A DNA stretch of 64,000 bases from Meghimatium bilineatum (Eukaryota > Mollusca > Gastropoda > Stylommatophora > Philomycidae), in the NCBI GenBank assembly GCA_034231615.1, contig CM067298.1:58370883-58434882 (forward strand), written 5' to 3'. The translations under genes were made by a program, and so were the position numbers. Positions 21,342 through 32,060 of this stretch are shown here, piece after piece. The notes beneath the pieces were generated by a model, which did not search any database, was not told where the DNA came from, and worked only from the letters and a program-made list of their open reading frames with translations. Position 1 is the stretch's first letter. The number at the start of each line of letters is the position of its first letter.

Positions 21342-22668
21342 GGTGCAAAGGGAACGCATTGCTCTAGGCGGACCCAGGGTTAGCAGATAACCAAGATCCC
21401 AAATGTACCTCCACGTGGTGCACCCTGGAAACAGAAATACAGCAGCTCGTGCTGATTCTGGCCAAATCATTTGGGGATCGTGTCCGAGAATGTGGAGGTA
21501 GCAGATGGAAAGAGATTTGACTGCACAAGAGACAGACAATATCTCCGACACCACCAGCATCACCACATATAGCAACACTGTCGACATACAGTGAAGCTAG
21601 TCAGTCCAGTCCGAACATTGGAGGGGCGGCCAATGTAAAATGCACGTAAAGGTAAATGCATGGCGAGAGACAAATATGTTTCACACAGAGTACAATGAAA
21701 CAATGAAAGGGCAGAACAGCGCTAGAGGGCAGCGCGAACTGCAAATAGAAAGTGAAAAGTCCCTAGGAAAGGGAACTACAAGCTCCGTCAGCTCGAGACG
21801 GGCTTCTAGTTACCAGAGTTCCTAACAGGCAGAGACCCAGACCCATACATCGGCGTTTGGTAAAGCAAAAGACCTAACCCAACTCTAATGTCGAGCCTTC
21901 CTAAACCGGAAATATGCTTGCAAAGAGAAAGGGATCTGTACCCGATGGGTGTAGGCAAGAAAGGGACAACGATGGCAGTCCTGGCCCAACTCTACTGTCA
22001 AGGTTTCCTATACCGGAAGTAACTTGCAGAGAGAAAGGGTTCTGTACTCGATTCGCTCAGGCACAAAAGGGACAACGATTTAGCCCTGGCCCAACTCTAC
22101 TGTCAGGTTTTCCTACACCGGAAATACACTTGAAGAGAGAAAGGGTTCAGTACCTGATGAGCTCAGGCGCTATTGGGACAAGGACGCTCAGCTCGAGAAC
22201 GCCTTGCTCTCAAACGCGTGGTGTGAGACTCGAACTTGGACAAGGGGTACACGATGTCGGTGAATGAAACCTCGGCTAAGAGGGCGAAAGAGCCAGGGTC
22301 CAACTCCTCTGTTGAGTTCTTCCCCTTAAGGAACCAGGCTCACGGATGAGAAACGGTTCAGTACCCAATGGGCACAGGCACAGCACGTCCAATTACACGA
22401 GACAAGTTCATAGACAGTGGAACACCTCGTTTGAGTCAGACTAAGAGCAAGAAAATAGTCTGGGCGAAGAGTCTCCACTACGCGTGCCTGGAGACAGATA
22501 TAGAGGCTGTCACAGGCTAAGGGTAGCCCACCCGAATTGTCAAGGCATGCCGAAATCGGATGTGCTAGGCCTACAAGGCGCATAACGGTGGCACAACGTA
22601 ATCACGCTCCCGGCGGAAATCGCACGGATATCCGTGATGGTTACAATGGAGCGAACGAAAAACAAAAC
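21342..22668 (+). mobile_element. Unclassified retroposed element with 19-bp TSD and A-rich tail
   Basis: Exact copies of aaaacataactattaaagg lie at 21323-21341 and 22669-22687. The element ends in an A-rich tail (gaacgaaaaacaaaacaaaa), so its sense strand is plus. It is clearly more GC-rich than its surroundings. The middle holds about four imperfect copies of a 105-107 bp unit, at about 21873, 21980, 22085 and 22293. Each has ccaactct.ctgt, a ccggaa word, a gagaaagggttc.gtac word and a caggca word. No RT, endonuclease, RNase H or tRNA boxes are seen. A 117-residue plus frame (21914-22267) merely translates these repeats. TSD length and tail fit TPRT mobilisation of a noncoding RNA. It could also be a 5'-truncated or deleted LINE whose coding part is lost. 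Confidence 0.75.
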
Positions 22669-22927
22669 AAAACATAACTATTAAAGGAAATTAAAATTTA
22701 ATATAATATTTTTGACAAATTAGAAGACTGAAGACATTACTTAGCGGTAAAGTTGGCGGGTGGCAAGAAGTAGCCAGACATACTAGTGTTAGGGAAACAT
22801 TATGAGATGGACATGATATAGTCTAGCAGTGTCTACCGCCAAGGCAAAAGACAGAGTATTTCGGAGGTCTTTTGCAGCCAACCTTCATTGCGGAGATGGT
22901 ATCTGATGACGCAGATGATGATATTGT

Positions 22928-23010
22928 AGCCCAGAGAACGAAGATAAACTTGTGTTAGTTTTATTTGCATCAATGGTCCAACATATCCGAATTCAGCTGC
23001 AGTTTATGAT
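22928..23010 (-). mobile_element. Degenerate SINE1 fragment
   Basis: The text gttttatttgcatcaatggt followed by ccaacatatccgaattcagc matches the end of SINE1 (cgccgttttatttgcgccaa...cgacacatccgtcttcgg). Both ends are eroded. Confidence 0.5.
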
Positions 23011-23139
23011 CTATAATGTTTCTAGTTAGACTGTAAAATCGACATGTACATGCCAGCTGGAAGGTCAGTACACTAACCATTACGTCTTGATGGCTCCAAT
23101 AGCTATGTACATTTTATGCATATACATATCCGTGATTAG

Positions 23140-23575
23140 GAACTGTCCATGAATTACGTCAACAATGTTTTATTTTTGTCAATATTTTGACCCCCCCCCC
23201 TGCCCCTTGTCAGCAATTGTTAAGAATTCAGGGGAAAACACCCCCCACCTCTCCTCCTCCCCCACCCCACGGCTCTACTTAAATATGAAAAAAAAATGTA
23301 ATTACCATCTTCCTAAATAATTTTTTAGTAGAAGAGGTACGAAAAAAAATCTACATTTATTTTCACATTTTAAAAAAAAGTTCCGAATTCAAATCAAATA
23401 CTGTAATTGGTGTATACACAACATCGCTGTTTATTTCAACCTTTCCAGCTACCCCCCCCCCCTTTTCCAACAATTTCCACTTGTCAACACCTTACTATTT
23501 CAGAACACACCCCCAGTACCATCCCACCTCCCCCACCCCACCCCCAATTGTTGTATTTTATGAATAGCACTTAAC
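23140..23575. repeat. Poly-C-rich dispersed repeat, copy 1
   Basis: Starts with ggaactgtccatgaattacg and holds four C-rich tracts, including runs of nine to ten C. The reverse complement shares ordered words with 49240-49535 (tacaccaatta, agt.tttga) and the terminal part of 39690-39772 (ggggtcaa.tattg.ca, then acagt.cct). Class unknown, noncoding. Confidence 0.55.
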
Positions 23576-24289
23576 AAGAGAATGGCTGCATATTTTAGGA
23601 AAATATAATGAAATATATTTGTGCACTCCTGGAAACCTCGAATAACCTGATATCAACAAATATTATTAGCAACGATTTGAAATTGGCGCAACTTTCTGCC
23701 TATAATTAAGAAGTATGGACTGGTATGAGATCGTAAGTGAAGGGTAAACCACAAGTGATACGTTTATCAGCTTCGGCAGCTGGTTCCACTATGCAAAGTT
23801 GACGACTTGAAAGGTCAAGCGTTAAGAGCGACATAGATCTAAAAATATACAATGTAAAGAGCAACTTACAAAGCAACAGCAGTTTTGATAATTGAATAGC
23901 AAAAAATATTGCAAATGATTGGGAGTGAAATAGCGCAGTTGAGTATGTTTCTGAAGAGAACATTTATAAATAACAATAGTACTACTCATTATGGCATGTT
24001 AAGTCATGTAGGCGACACAATATCTTGTTTACGACTTAATGTCCCTGATATCAGGTTATTGCCTTAATTAGCAAGACAAAGTAAGAGCACCAATCAAGAT
24101 TTGCTGTTATTAATTATGATGTATGTATGTTATTTATGTTTTGTATAAGTTAATTACGTTTCATGATGCGTGACTCATAGATTTTGCTCAACTATCCACG
24201 AGTGTTATATGATCAGGCCGTTGTTTGCTTCTGTTTTAGTGTTGCAAATAAGGCCAATTGCAAATAGTTTAGGTACAATTTCATAGTGT
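23576..24289. other. Unassigned sequence
   Basis: AT-rich with short frames only. No repeat match was recognised. Confidence 0.4.
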
Positions 24290-24520
24290 TCTTATAATTC
24301 ATGTCGTATGGTGCTTGTTTTCATGTCTACCCATAGCTCTTCCTCTCTTTGGTTGTTAATAATTTCTGTTACATGTATTCCTCCGTACCACATCGCCAAG
24401 CTGTTTAGCATCATCTCTCCTGGTTTTCCACTGGTCTTCTTTATATTAAATGTGCATGTTGTCACAATGTATTCTAAATTACCTCTTCTCATTGTGTGTT
24501 CAAAGAATGTGAACTGTCTT
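24290..24520 (-). mobile_element. LINE family B, 3' fragment
   Basis: Minus-strand frame: MRRGNLEYIVTTCTFNIKK, then MMLNSLAMWYGGIHVTEIIN and ending ELWVDMKTSTIRHEL. This resembles the end of B at 9437 (INNTRDRELWRS..DYATRH). It overlaps the left copy of the local tandem duplication. Inactive. Confidence 0.65.
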
Positions 24521-24838
24521 CTTTTGATGCGAATTAGTTAGTCGTTGGATCCTCATCATTGCACTCCAGACATCCATGTGTGATCCAATCTTCACTTTGA
24601 TGTATCCGCCATTATATAATGATTTATAGTTCCACTGGTCCTCTTGATATTCAATGTGCATGTTGTCACAATGTATTCTAAATTACCTTTTCTTATTGTG
24701 TGTTCAAAGAATGTGAACTATCTTCTTTTGATGCGAATTAGTTAGTCGTTGGATCCTCATCATTGCACTCCAGACATCCATGTGTGATCCAATCTCCACT
24801 TTGATGTATCCGCCATTATATAATGATTTATAGTTCCA
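24429..24838. repeat. Direct tandem duplication, about 203 bp per copy
   Basis: 24429-24631 and 24632-24838 are near-identical (cttctcattg/cttttcttattg-type changes only). The right copy contains gcattgcactccagacatcc and ends at gatttatagttcca, like the left. The duplication includes LINE-derived sequence, so it arose after that insertion. Confidence 0.9.
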
Positions 24839-26499
24839 GTTCTTTGATGGTTGACAATATTCTCCTAAGCTCACAGTAGAGCTATTTCTGGCAATGCTGT
24901 ACTTCAAGCCCATCTCCTTTTCTCTGGACATGGACAAGGAATCATCATCCTCATAATTTCATTTGTTTCTCTAAGTGGTTCATACTGTTCGCACAACCAA
25001 TTTCTCTATTGCTGGACACATTAGCGGTGCAAGTCAGCCGTTCTCTCATTGTGCTGAACACCCGCACAACCAGGCACGCAAATGGAGGTGACACATTCCA
25101 ACTTCGACTGCCTCAAACTACTATTCCTGAATGCAACTCATTTGTCTATTCTAGATACATAGAATCTGGAGAAGAGTGAAAAAGTAAGTTAATATCGTTT
25201 ACAACTTCATTGAAGGAAAATGTGACAATGACAATATAGCGCATGTAGATTCAGAAGTCCAGGCTCTAATCACTGAGAATTCCTCAGATATAGATATTGT
25301 TGTTTACTGATGGGTTTGTGTTTCGGCACTTGTGCAGAGCATGTACATTCACTGCTCAATGCAGAGGAAAGCGTATTAGGGGAGAAAGTAGTACTTTCTA
25401 TACAATCACTAGCAGTATGACGATGAAGTTGATGGTAATGATATGGCTAGAATCCTAGAGTGGTACATGTGTCTGTTTTCTTACTGATTATATGAGTATA
25501 CTTCGAAAGATTTAGCCGGGTTATATACACATTAAGTTTTTTTGAGTCGATGACGAAATTTACACTGAAGAGTAACCTTCATTTTTGTACCTTAGGGAAA
25601 TGAAAAAGCAGACAGTGTAATCATTAACTTGCCGGTGGGGCCATTGTGACTCGTGTGGTTCAATGGACCGGGCTCATATTTTTAATGCAACCATAGAGCT
25701 GCACCAATTGGAAGATATGGGTTACATTTCTTCTTCCGTGTCTATGACGAATGCGGGACCTCAGAGTGATGCTTGGTGTTGCAGGAAACGAGCGGCATAT
25801 ATGAATCACAAGAAGAGTTATCTACCAACACAGAACCGGAACAGTCAGTCACTATATGCTGAAAGATATACTGAATATGAGATCGAAGCACCAATGGATT
25901 TGTCCGATGTGCCATGATGATTATCTGATGACTAACTAACTAACTAACTACGCCATTTCTATCTGATCGTGTGCATCATGTCACTAAGGATGAAGACATG
26001 AATTGCCCTCTATATACTTATCCAGTTCAAAGCCTTGGTCTAAGACCAAAGACCCATAATCTCCATAGTCATGCTGCTTGTAGTCATAGAAAATGCACCA
26101 CTTCCCTCTTTACTGGTCTTCTCTACAGACTGAGCTGTTAGGATCCAAGCACTAATGCTGGCATCACCAGCATTCTAACATTCTGGTGCATTTGATTTTT
26201 TCCCGTGTTTTTAATAGGCTGTCGACACAAAATGTACACAAAGCGACCAATGAAATTCACGAGGACAAGTAAAATGTGTCACTTTAGAATGATGATACCA
26301 AATGAGCCTGCACTTCTGTATAATTGATGAAAGACATGGTTCCATCAAATCTGACAGTTTTCTAAGAATATAGAAAGTATGTCAAATATTCCCGCTCCTT
26401 GTAACTTTCCCGGCTATATATCATAAACCCAGCCATATGAAGGCCTTCTGTTAGGATGGTTGGTATTATTTCTGTTTTGGGTATATTATTTTTGGTTTC
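24839..26499. other. Unassigned sequence
   Basis: No convincing gene. An 84-residue plus frame (25663-25917) has no recognised domain and lacks splice support. A short word like GNEKADS near 25600 may be a scrap of RNase H LINE but is too short to call. Confidence 0.35.
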
Positions 26500-26525
26500 T
26501 CTCCTTTTCTCCCTTTCTCTCCCTT

Positions 26526-26560
<35 letters not shown>

Positions 26561-26562
26561 AT
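26500..26562. repeat. (CT)n-rich microsatellite
   Basis: Interrupted (tctccctt)n passing into (ct)n. Simple sequence. Confidence 0.9.
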
Positions 26563-27363
26563 CTTCCATTCATGTTTACTAGGTTGTCATATATATCTTC
26601 TTCTTGTTTAACTTGGCTGTTTCTATCCAAACGTACTTCCCTTAGTAGTGGTGAAGTTTGGGAATTTTGTTAACCCATTTTTGACAGACCGATCTTTCAA
26701 CCGTGGACAGTAGCCAACTTTAATTAAATTAGGGCGCATGCGCACATATACAAAAACTGGACACTTAAAGCCACTTGAAATATCACTGGAAATATCACCT
26801 GAAATTACCTGTGATAATCTTCAACGCTTGCTCTCTACATCGTATATGGCAGGATGATATCATTTAGTTTGCTCTCAGTGTCCAGTTCTGGAACCCACAC
26901 GATCAGGTGTACAGTGCTTAAGTGATGTTGACCTGTCACTCTACCTGACACTCTGAAAACCATTACAGTTGCCCCTGGCCAGAATGCCAACCAAATTCGG
27001 GTATCGTGACCTGTAAAAGCACTTCTAATGTCGCATATTCACAAAATTGAACCAGGAACATTGCGTTCAACAGCTTCTTTAACAGTTTTGAGAGCTCATA
27101 AACACAGCGGCAACACTTGATTCGTCCGTCGCACGCCAGAAAAGCCTAGACTATCAGCCACTGTGGTCTCCATTTCTGAAGCAATATTTCATTTTGCAGC
27201 AAATACTACCCAGTTGCCATTCTCAAGTGACTACCATCGTTCTCCATTTTTATGTGACACATATTTGCTCGACTCGATGTCTTCTTAATATTTACATTGT
27301 TTTTGTTCATGTATGCTGCCATGGTACTCGTTCTTTTCTCACAGTCTTCTTCTCATATGTCCA

Positions 27364-27418
27364 TCTCATTAAGTGTCGTGTCCGCGTTGCGGGGTGGCTG
27401 CAACAGACATCCAGCAAC

Positions 27419-27454
<36 letters not shown>

Positions 27455-27600
27455 CCTTGGTGGTACACTCTGCTAGATTGTATAATTTTTACCTCATTAT
27501 GTTTCCCTTCCATTTGTATATCTGGCTATTTCTTGCTCGTTTCCTATCCCACAACTCTACCAACAGTTAAAGTTTTCAACAAGGTTTCATGTCTTGATAT
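27364..27600 (+). repeat. Dispersed repeat E, copy 2 with (CT)n
   Basis: Matches 2996-3185 in order: ggtggctgcaacagacatcc, then tggtacactctgctagattg, then gttttcaacaaggtttcatg. A (CT)n tract at 27421-27452 separates the first two blocks. Two long plus frames here are leucine/serine-rich translations of this repeat, not genes. Confidence 0.65.
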
Positions 27601-27724
27601 TTCCAAAACATTTTATTTATTTTGTTAGTATTTCTTTTAATAGTTCTCTTTTCAATCACAATGTTGTCAGAATCTTTTTGTCTTTTTTTCTTTCTCTTTT
27701 CATGAAATTTTCCCTATTCTTATA

Positions 27725-27905
27725 TATATATCCACATCTAAAAAGCATCAATTCTGTCGTTTAACTGTTTGTTCATTATCTATATTTCTAAGCCGTACAT
27801 TAATGTACAGTATATATATAGCACTTACAATTCTTATTTTCAGTTTGAGATGTGTATGGATGCTAGTAATGTCCTCGTCATTGAAAGTACTTTTAACTAG
27901 CCCTA
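27725..27905 (-). mobile_element. LINE family B-like scrap
   Basis: Minus-strand translation gives TFNDEDITSIHTHLKLKIR, then NEQTVKRQN- and NDRIDAF-type words. This fits the segment between the RT core and the RIPWTA tail in family B (compare the text around YGCESWTINKLE at 28390). Short and frameshifted. Confidence 0.45.
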
Positions 27906-27969
27906 TTCAATTGTGTGATCTATCTCTTTTTTATAATGCGTGCAATAGTAGATGTCCCATGAATATCAG

Positions 27970-28752
27970 TGGGAGGACATAACATAAATAATTTGAGATA
28001 TGCGGATGACACTGTTCTGACTGCAAAAATGAGGAAGACCTTCAAGATCTAATTAATGTAGTAGTCACATGAAGTAAACAGAAAGGCCTCTTCCTAAATA
28101 TCAATACAACAGAAGTAATGATTATTTCAAAGAAACAAAATACGACACCTAGCAGGATCAAAGTGAATGATATAGTATTAAAACAGGTCCACCAATTCAA
28201 ATATTTAGGTACAATGATTACAGCAGATGGAAAACGTTAAACTGAAATAAGATGCAGAATAGGGCAGGCAAAAACAACATTCAGAAAAAGGAAAATATAT
28301 TGTGTAATATGACCTTGTCATTAGAGATGAGAAAGAGAGTTCGGCAGTGCTATATAACTCATATACTAACATATGGATGTGAGTCTTGGACAATAAACAA
28401 ACTGGAAAGTTGGAAATTAGAGGCAATAGAGATGCGGTTATATAGAAGAATGCTCAGAATACCATGGACTGCCAGAAGAACTAATGTAGAGGTGTTGAAA
28501 GAGTCAAATGCGAAACGGACCTTAATCAATAATACGGTATAATTAAGGTATTATACCGATATATTTATAATACCATAAGAAAAAGACAATCTTCATTTTT
28601 TGGCCACAGCATGAGACAGGTAGGTTTGGAGAATATAGTCACAACAGGCAAAATTGAAGGCATCAGAGACAGAGGGAGACAACGTGAGAAAATATTAGAC
28701 AGTTTGACAACCTGACCCGGCAGGGAAACAGCAACGATCTTGATATATAATA
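27970..28752 (+). pseudogene. LINE family B, RT 3' half (interrupted by family C)
   Basis: The frame enters at NINNLRYADDTVLTAKNEED, with the catalytic YADD intact. It then has LFLNINTTEVMIISK, FKYLGTMITADGK, THILTYGCESWTINKLE and YRRMLRIPWTARRTNVEVL. The tail part reads FFGHSMRQVGLENIVTTGKI. Stops and frameshifts break it, and a 38-bp palindromic insertion sits at 28536-28573. The copy is split by LINE C and resumes at 29756-29835 in the same frame. It is the RT-bearing ORF2 of an autonomous LINE, 5'-truncated and inactive. Confidence 0.85.
28536..28573. other. Small palindromic insertion in LINE B
   Basis: The 7-bp word ataatac is repeated at 28529-28535 and 28567-28573. Between them lies a hairpin with 9-bp perfect arms, cggtataat and attataccg (28535-28543 and 28550-28558). 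Other B copies continue without this block. Confidence 0.6.
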
Positions 28753-28755
28753 ATG

Positions 28756-29755
28756 TCGTAAACATGCAGAGCACCATAGACCGCTTCTCAAAGGCCTGCA
28801 ACAACTTTGGTCTCACTATTAACACCAAAAAAACAGAAGTCATGCACCAAGCAACATCAAATAGCTACATACTGCTACTTCCATCATCGTCAATCAGGAA
28901 AAACTGCAGGTAGTCGACAATTTTACTTACCTTGGAAGCACTCTCTCTCGCGATGTCAACATTGATGTGGAAATTAACAATAGACTGGCAAAAGCTAGTG
29001 CTGTATTTGGCAGATTACGCAAAAATGTATGGGACAGAAGAGGTATAAGAACAACCACCAAACTACAAGTATATCATGCTGCTGTTATACCAACCTTACT
29101 ATACGCCTGCGAAACGTGGACAGTGTATGCTAGACATGCAAGAAAGTTAAATCATTTCCATCTTACCTGCCTACGTAAATTACTAAACATCCATTGGTGG
29201 GACAAAGTACCAGACTACGAGGTCTTGGAAAAATCAACCTCAATAAGCATCCACACAATACTTATGAAGGCGCAGGCACGCTGGGCAGACCATCTTGTGC
29301 GTATGGAGAACTCGCGTTTGCCAAAACAAATATATTATGGAGAACTCAAGGCAGGATTTCGAAAAGCTGGTGGACAGAAAAAGCGTTTCAAAGACACGCT
29401 CAAGTCATCCTTGAAACATCTTAACATTGACGTAGGCGCTTGGGAGAGCCTCGCTCAGGATAGAACAGCATGGCGTTACAGCATTAGAACGGGAGCACTA
29501 GCGGCAGAAGAATTCAGACAAGAAACTGCAAGACAGAAGCGGACACGTAGAAAAGAAAAAACATCTCAACCTCACACAGATACCTTCTATTGTTGTCAAT
29601 TCTGTAAAAGAACATTTTGTGCGCGCATTGGACTTGCTAGTCATTTTAAAAACGCACTATTAACTTTATTATTTTATTATTTATTGTTATTATTATTATG
29701 GTTGAGTTTTTGGTCATCGTCGATCACGACGGACGAACATCATATCATCATCATC
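28756..29755 (+). mobile_element. LINE family C copy nested in LINE B, 9-bp TSD
   Basis: Exact ataataatg flanks at 28747-28755 and 29756-29764 bound a 1000-bp insertion. It starts at the RT segment just after YADD (AGTACCATAGACCGC-like text, here cagagcaccatagaccgctt). It runs through the RT tail and a C-terminal finger, and ends in an AT-rich 3' UTR with gttgagtttttggtcatcgt and (ATC)n. The matching part of the copy at 60243-61923 is nearly identical, so both are young. Confidence 0.92.
28967..29755 (+). pseudogene. C-terminal part of LINE C ORF2 with C2H2-like finger
   Basis: The open frame begins at EINNRLAKASAVFGRLRKNV and continues with TLLYACETWTVYARHARKL, WWDKVPDYEVLEK and ARWADHLVRMENSRLPKQ. 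QKKRFKDTLKSSLKHLN follows, and a final CQFCKRTFCARIGLASHF unit. This is the region downstream of the RT catalytic core. The terminal finger probably binds nucleic acid. The frame stays open past the element into host LINE B sequence, stopping at 29821, so the last residues are foreign. The ATG is internal, because the RT core and endonuclease are missing by 5' truncation. There are no internal stops. Confidence 0.85.
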
Positions 29756-29835
29756 ATAATAATGTGGACAGAGAGCTGTGGAGAACCAATGACCGTCTAC
29801 GCCAGCCGGCATGGCACTTGATGATGATGATCTTT
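29756..29835 (+). mobile_element. LINE family B, 3' end (right of the nested C)
   Basis: Continues the B reading frame after the TSD: VDRELWRT, and in the next frame MTVYASRHGT, then the tgatgatgatga terminus. This is the true 3' end of the B copy at 27970. Confidence 0.8.
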
Positions 29836-29854
29836 TTTTTAATGTAGGATAATT

Positions 29855-30205
29855 TCAAAAGATAAGAGATGGGAGTCAGACAAGATACGTAATGTCACCA
29901 GAAATTTTCTCCATGTACACAGAGGATATGCAAAATATAGAAAGTATGCTAGGAACAGAAATTGGAGGCTGAAATCTGAATAATCTGAAATATGCTAACC
30001 ATACAGTTCTGATGAAATGGATCAAACAAGAACTTCAAGCCCTGTTACACATGATAGTACAAGAAAGTTAAAATAAAGTCCTCAGTTAAAGCAAGAATAA
30101 ACAACAAAATTGGTTGTTTCAAAGATACACGCGTACAAGATGCAGTATTAATATCAATAATGCAAAAATAAATCAAGTGGATAAGGTCGAGTAAATCTGC
30201 ACCAT
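29855..30205 (+). pseudogene. LINE family B-type RT core fragment
   Basis: Reads RYVMSPEIFSMYTEDMQNIE, then LNNLKYANHTVLM, where the catalytic YADD box has become YANH. Next come LQALLHMIVQES and INQVDK. Both catalytic aspartates of the box are altered or displaced, so it is dead. A (TA)n tract (30212-30238) follows. Confidence 0.7.
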
Positions 30206-30211
30206 GCATTT

Positions 30212-30275
30212 GGATATATATATATATATATATATATGTGTGCGTGCGTGAGTGCGTGATTGAGTGAGTATATGC
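30212..30275. repeat. (TA)n passing into GTGCG/GAGT simple repeat
   Basis: Compound microsatellite: TA repeats, then gtgtgcgtgcgtgagtgcgt. Confidence 0.9.
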
Positions 30276-30340
30276 ATATACTATTACGGCAACAGATGAA
30301 CAACTTCTTCTTCTTCTTCTTTCGTTCACTTGAAACATGT

Positions 30341-31162
30341 CTATATCTGTAATTCTGTCTCCTTAATAAAACTCACTGTCTTTTGTAGTTCATACAGTGG
30401 TCCATAGAGCTTTGATTCCAGTGGTGTTTCCTCTGGCCAATATGTCTGCCTCGGTGTTTCATGCTCAGAACACTCTTGAAATATATGTTTGGCACTCTGT
30501 GCTGCCTGTCCACATGTACACATGGCCGTGTTGCCAATCTTGAACTTTGTATACATGTGACTGCGGAGTCGGTTGTGTCCTGTTCTGAAGCGTAGAATTA
30601 TAACTTGTTCTGATCTGTTCAAAATGTGATAGTCATCTTTTGTTGGTGTTTGTGGCTTTCTTATTGACTTGATCATCTGTTTTTTCTGATGGTAGGTGAT
30701 TGATGCATCTTGTTGGTCTTCGGCAGCACCTTCCTTAGCAAGTTGGTCTGCTTTTTCATTTCCTGGTATTCCACAGTGAGAGGGTATCCACTGCATGGTT
30801 ACCCTATACTGGTAAGACAATTCATTAAGTAGTTTTTGTAAGTCTTTTAGTTTTCCAGACTGGAGAGCTTGAAGCACTGACCTTGCATCTGTCAGGAATA
30901 CCACAGGCTGTAGGCCAGAGTTGGAGTTCAGCAGTTTTTTAGCTGCCACACTAATTGCCTGGATTTCTGCATCATAATTATTGCAGAAAATCCCTGTTGG
31001 TATTCTGATTGTATCTCTAGGCTTGTGTGGATATTCTATATATACACCTGCACCACCATTCCTCAGTGCATTCTGTGCTGACCCATTTGTGTATACTCTG
31101 ACCCATATATCTTGTGGATATTCTTCATCCATGAAACTGAGGATGACTGTCCTTCGCTGCAC
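30341..31162 (-). CDS. LINE A RNase H domain, open frame
   Basis: An uninterrupted 273-residue frame. The RNase H fold is recognisable from RVYTNGSAQNALRNGGAGVY (residues 22-41), YDAEIQAISVAAK with Glu66, FLTDARSV with Asp92, and QWIPSHCGIPGNEKADQLAK with His129 and Asp139. A C-terminal CTCGQAAQSAKHIFQECSEH gives a zinc-knuckle-like cluster before the end. The first catalytic position, normally Asp in YTDGS, is Asn26 here. Another family A copy (near 48010) has the same Asn. The start is an internal Met, and the domain belongs to the larger ORF2 now broken upstream. In active elements it would remove template RNA after first-strand synthesis. Confidence 0.88.
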   Translation of the reverse strand: MQRRTVILSFMDEEYPQDIWVRVYTNGSAQNALRNGGAGVYIEYPHKPRDTIRIPTGIFCNNYDAEIQAISVAAKKLLNSNSGLQPVVFLTDARSVLQALQSGKLKDLQKLLNELSYQYRVTMQWIPSHCGIPGNEKADQLAKEGAAEDQQDASITYHQKKQMIKSIRKPQTPTKDDYHILNRSEQVIILRFRTGHNRLRSHMYTKFKIGNTAMCTCGQAAQSAKHIFQECSEHETPRQTYWPEETPLESKLYGPLYELQKTVSFIKETELQI

Positions 31163-31582
31163 ACTGTTCTGTTCATCCTCGCTTAGTATTCATTTCACAT
31201 GGGTCTGAATGTATATTAGCATTCCATGCCTTTCACTCCAAGGGGTTTGTTCTTGTACAGACCTTAAGGGGCTGTCAACTTCAGGTAGGTCTGTAAGTTG
31301 TCTACGGAGTTGTTTAGCTTCATGGATAAAACTGCTTCTTTTCAGTGGCGTGCATTGCTAGATTTTGGAATCTTTCCTTCATTGGATGACTTGGCATACA
31401 CTGAAACTTTTCTGCTTGAATTAGTACTTTTGTGCCTCTGCGTTCGCCAAGTGTTTGAATTCTTCCCATTTTCTACATCTCTGTTATGGGTGTTGATTTC
31501 ATTGCTCCTAACATTATTCTAAGGGCCTGATTTTGCACTTTATCTAGATCTTGTAATGTGGTGTTTGATGCAGTTCAACACG

Positions 31583-31908
31583 TATCATCATCAAGTGACA
31601 TATTCTTTTCAGAGCGTAGTCTTTCCTATGGATCTCTTGAATTCTCCGCGGTCTTGAGCAAGTTGCCCTGCATCTTCCAGTGACATGCGCAGGCATTCTT
31701 TAATGTCTTTTGTCCAACGGCATCTTGGTCGGCCTTTTCCCCTGTTGCCTTCTATCATCCCCTCCATTAACACTCTCTCCATGCCGTTTTGTCTCTTAAT
31801 ATGACCGAAAAAGCTAGCTTTTTCTTTAATATAGTGTTCAGAAGCCAGCCTTCCTGGACGTTAATTGTTCGTAACACCTCCTGGTTTGTTTTCGTCGCTG
31901 TCCATGGA
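31583..31908 (-). mobile_element. LINE B-type 3' end nested in LINE A
   Basis: Minus-strand words WTATKTNQEVLRTINVQEGW, NTILKKKLAF, DIKECLRMSLEDAG-like and GQLLKTAE-like sequence end at cacttgatgatgata, the B terminus. It interrupts the family A text between EYGSAAWC and SNTTLQDLDKVQ. The flanks caacacg (31576-31582) and caccacg (31909-31915) are a near-matching 7-bp duplication. It inserted after the family A copy. Confidence 0.75.
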
Positions 31909-32060
31909 CACCACGCAGCTGATCCATATTCCAGGTGTGGTCTTATGCCTTGCTAGTAAACTTTACGGAGTATATTCCCACTGGCCCCCCATGTGGTTCC
32001 ACTTAGTTTTCTCAGGATAGCTAACTTCCTCCTGGCTTTTGTTGTTGCTTTGTTTATGTG

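Noticed and set aside
25663..25917. 84-residue plus-strand frame as a gene
   Set aside because: No domain, splice signals or repeat family; length is within chance expectation.
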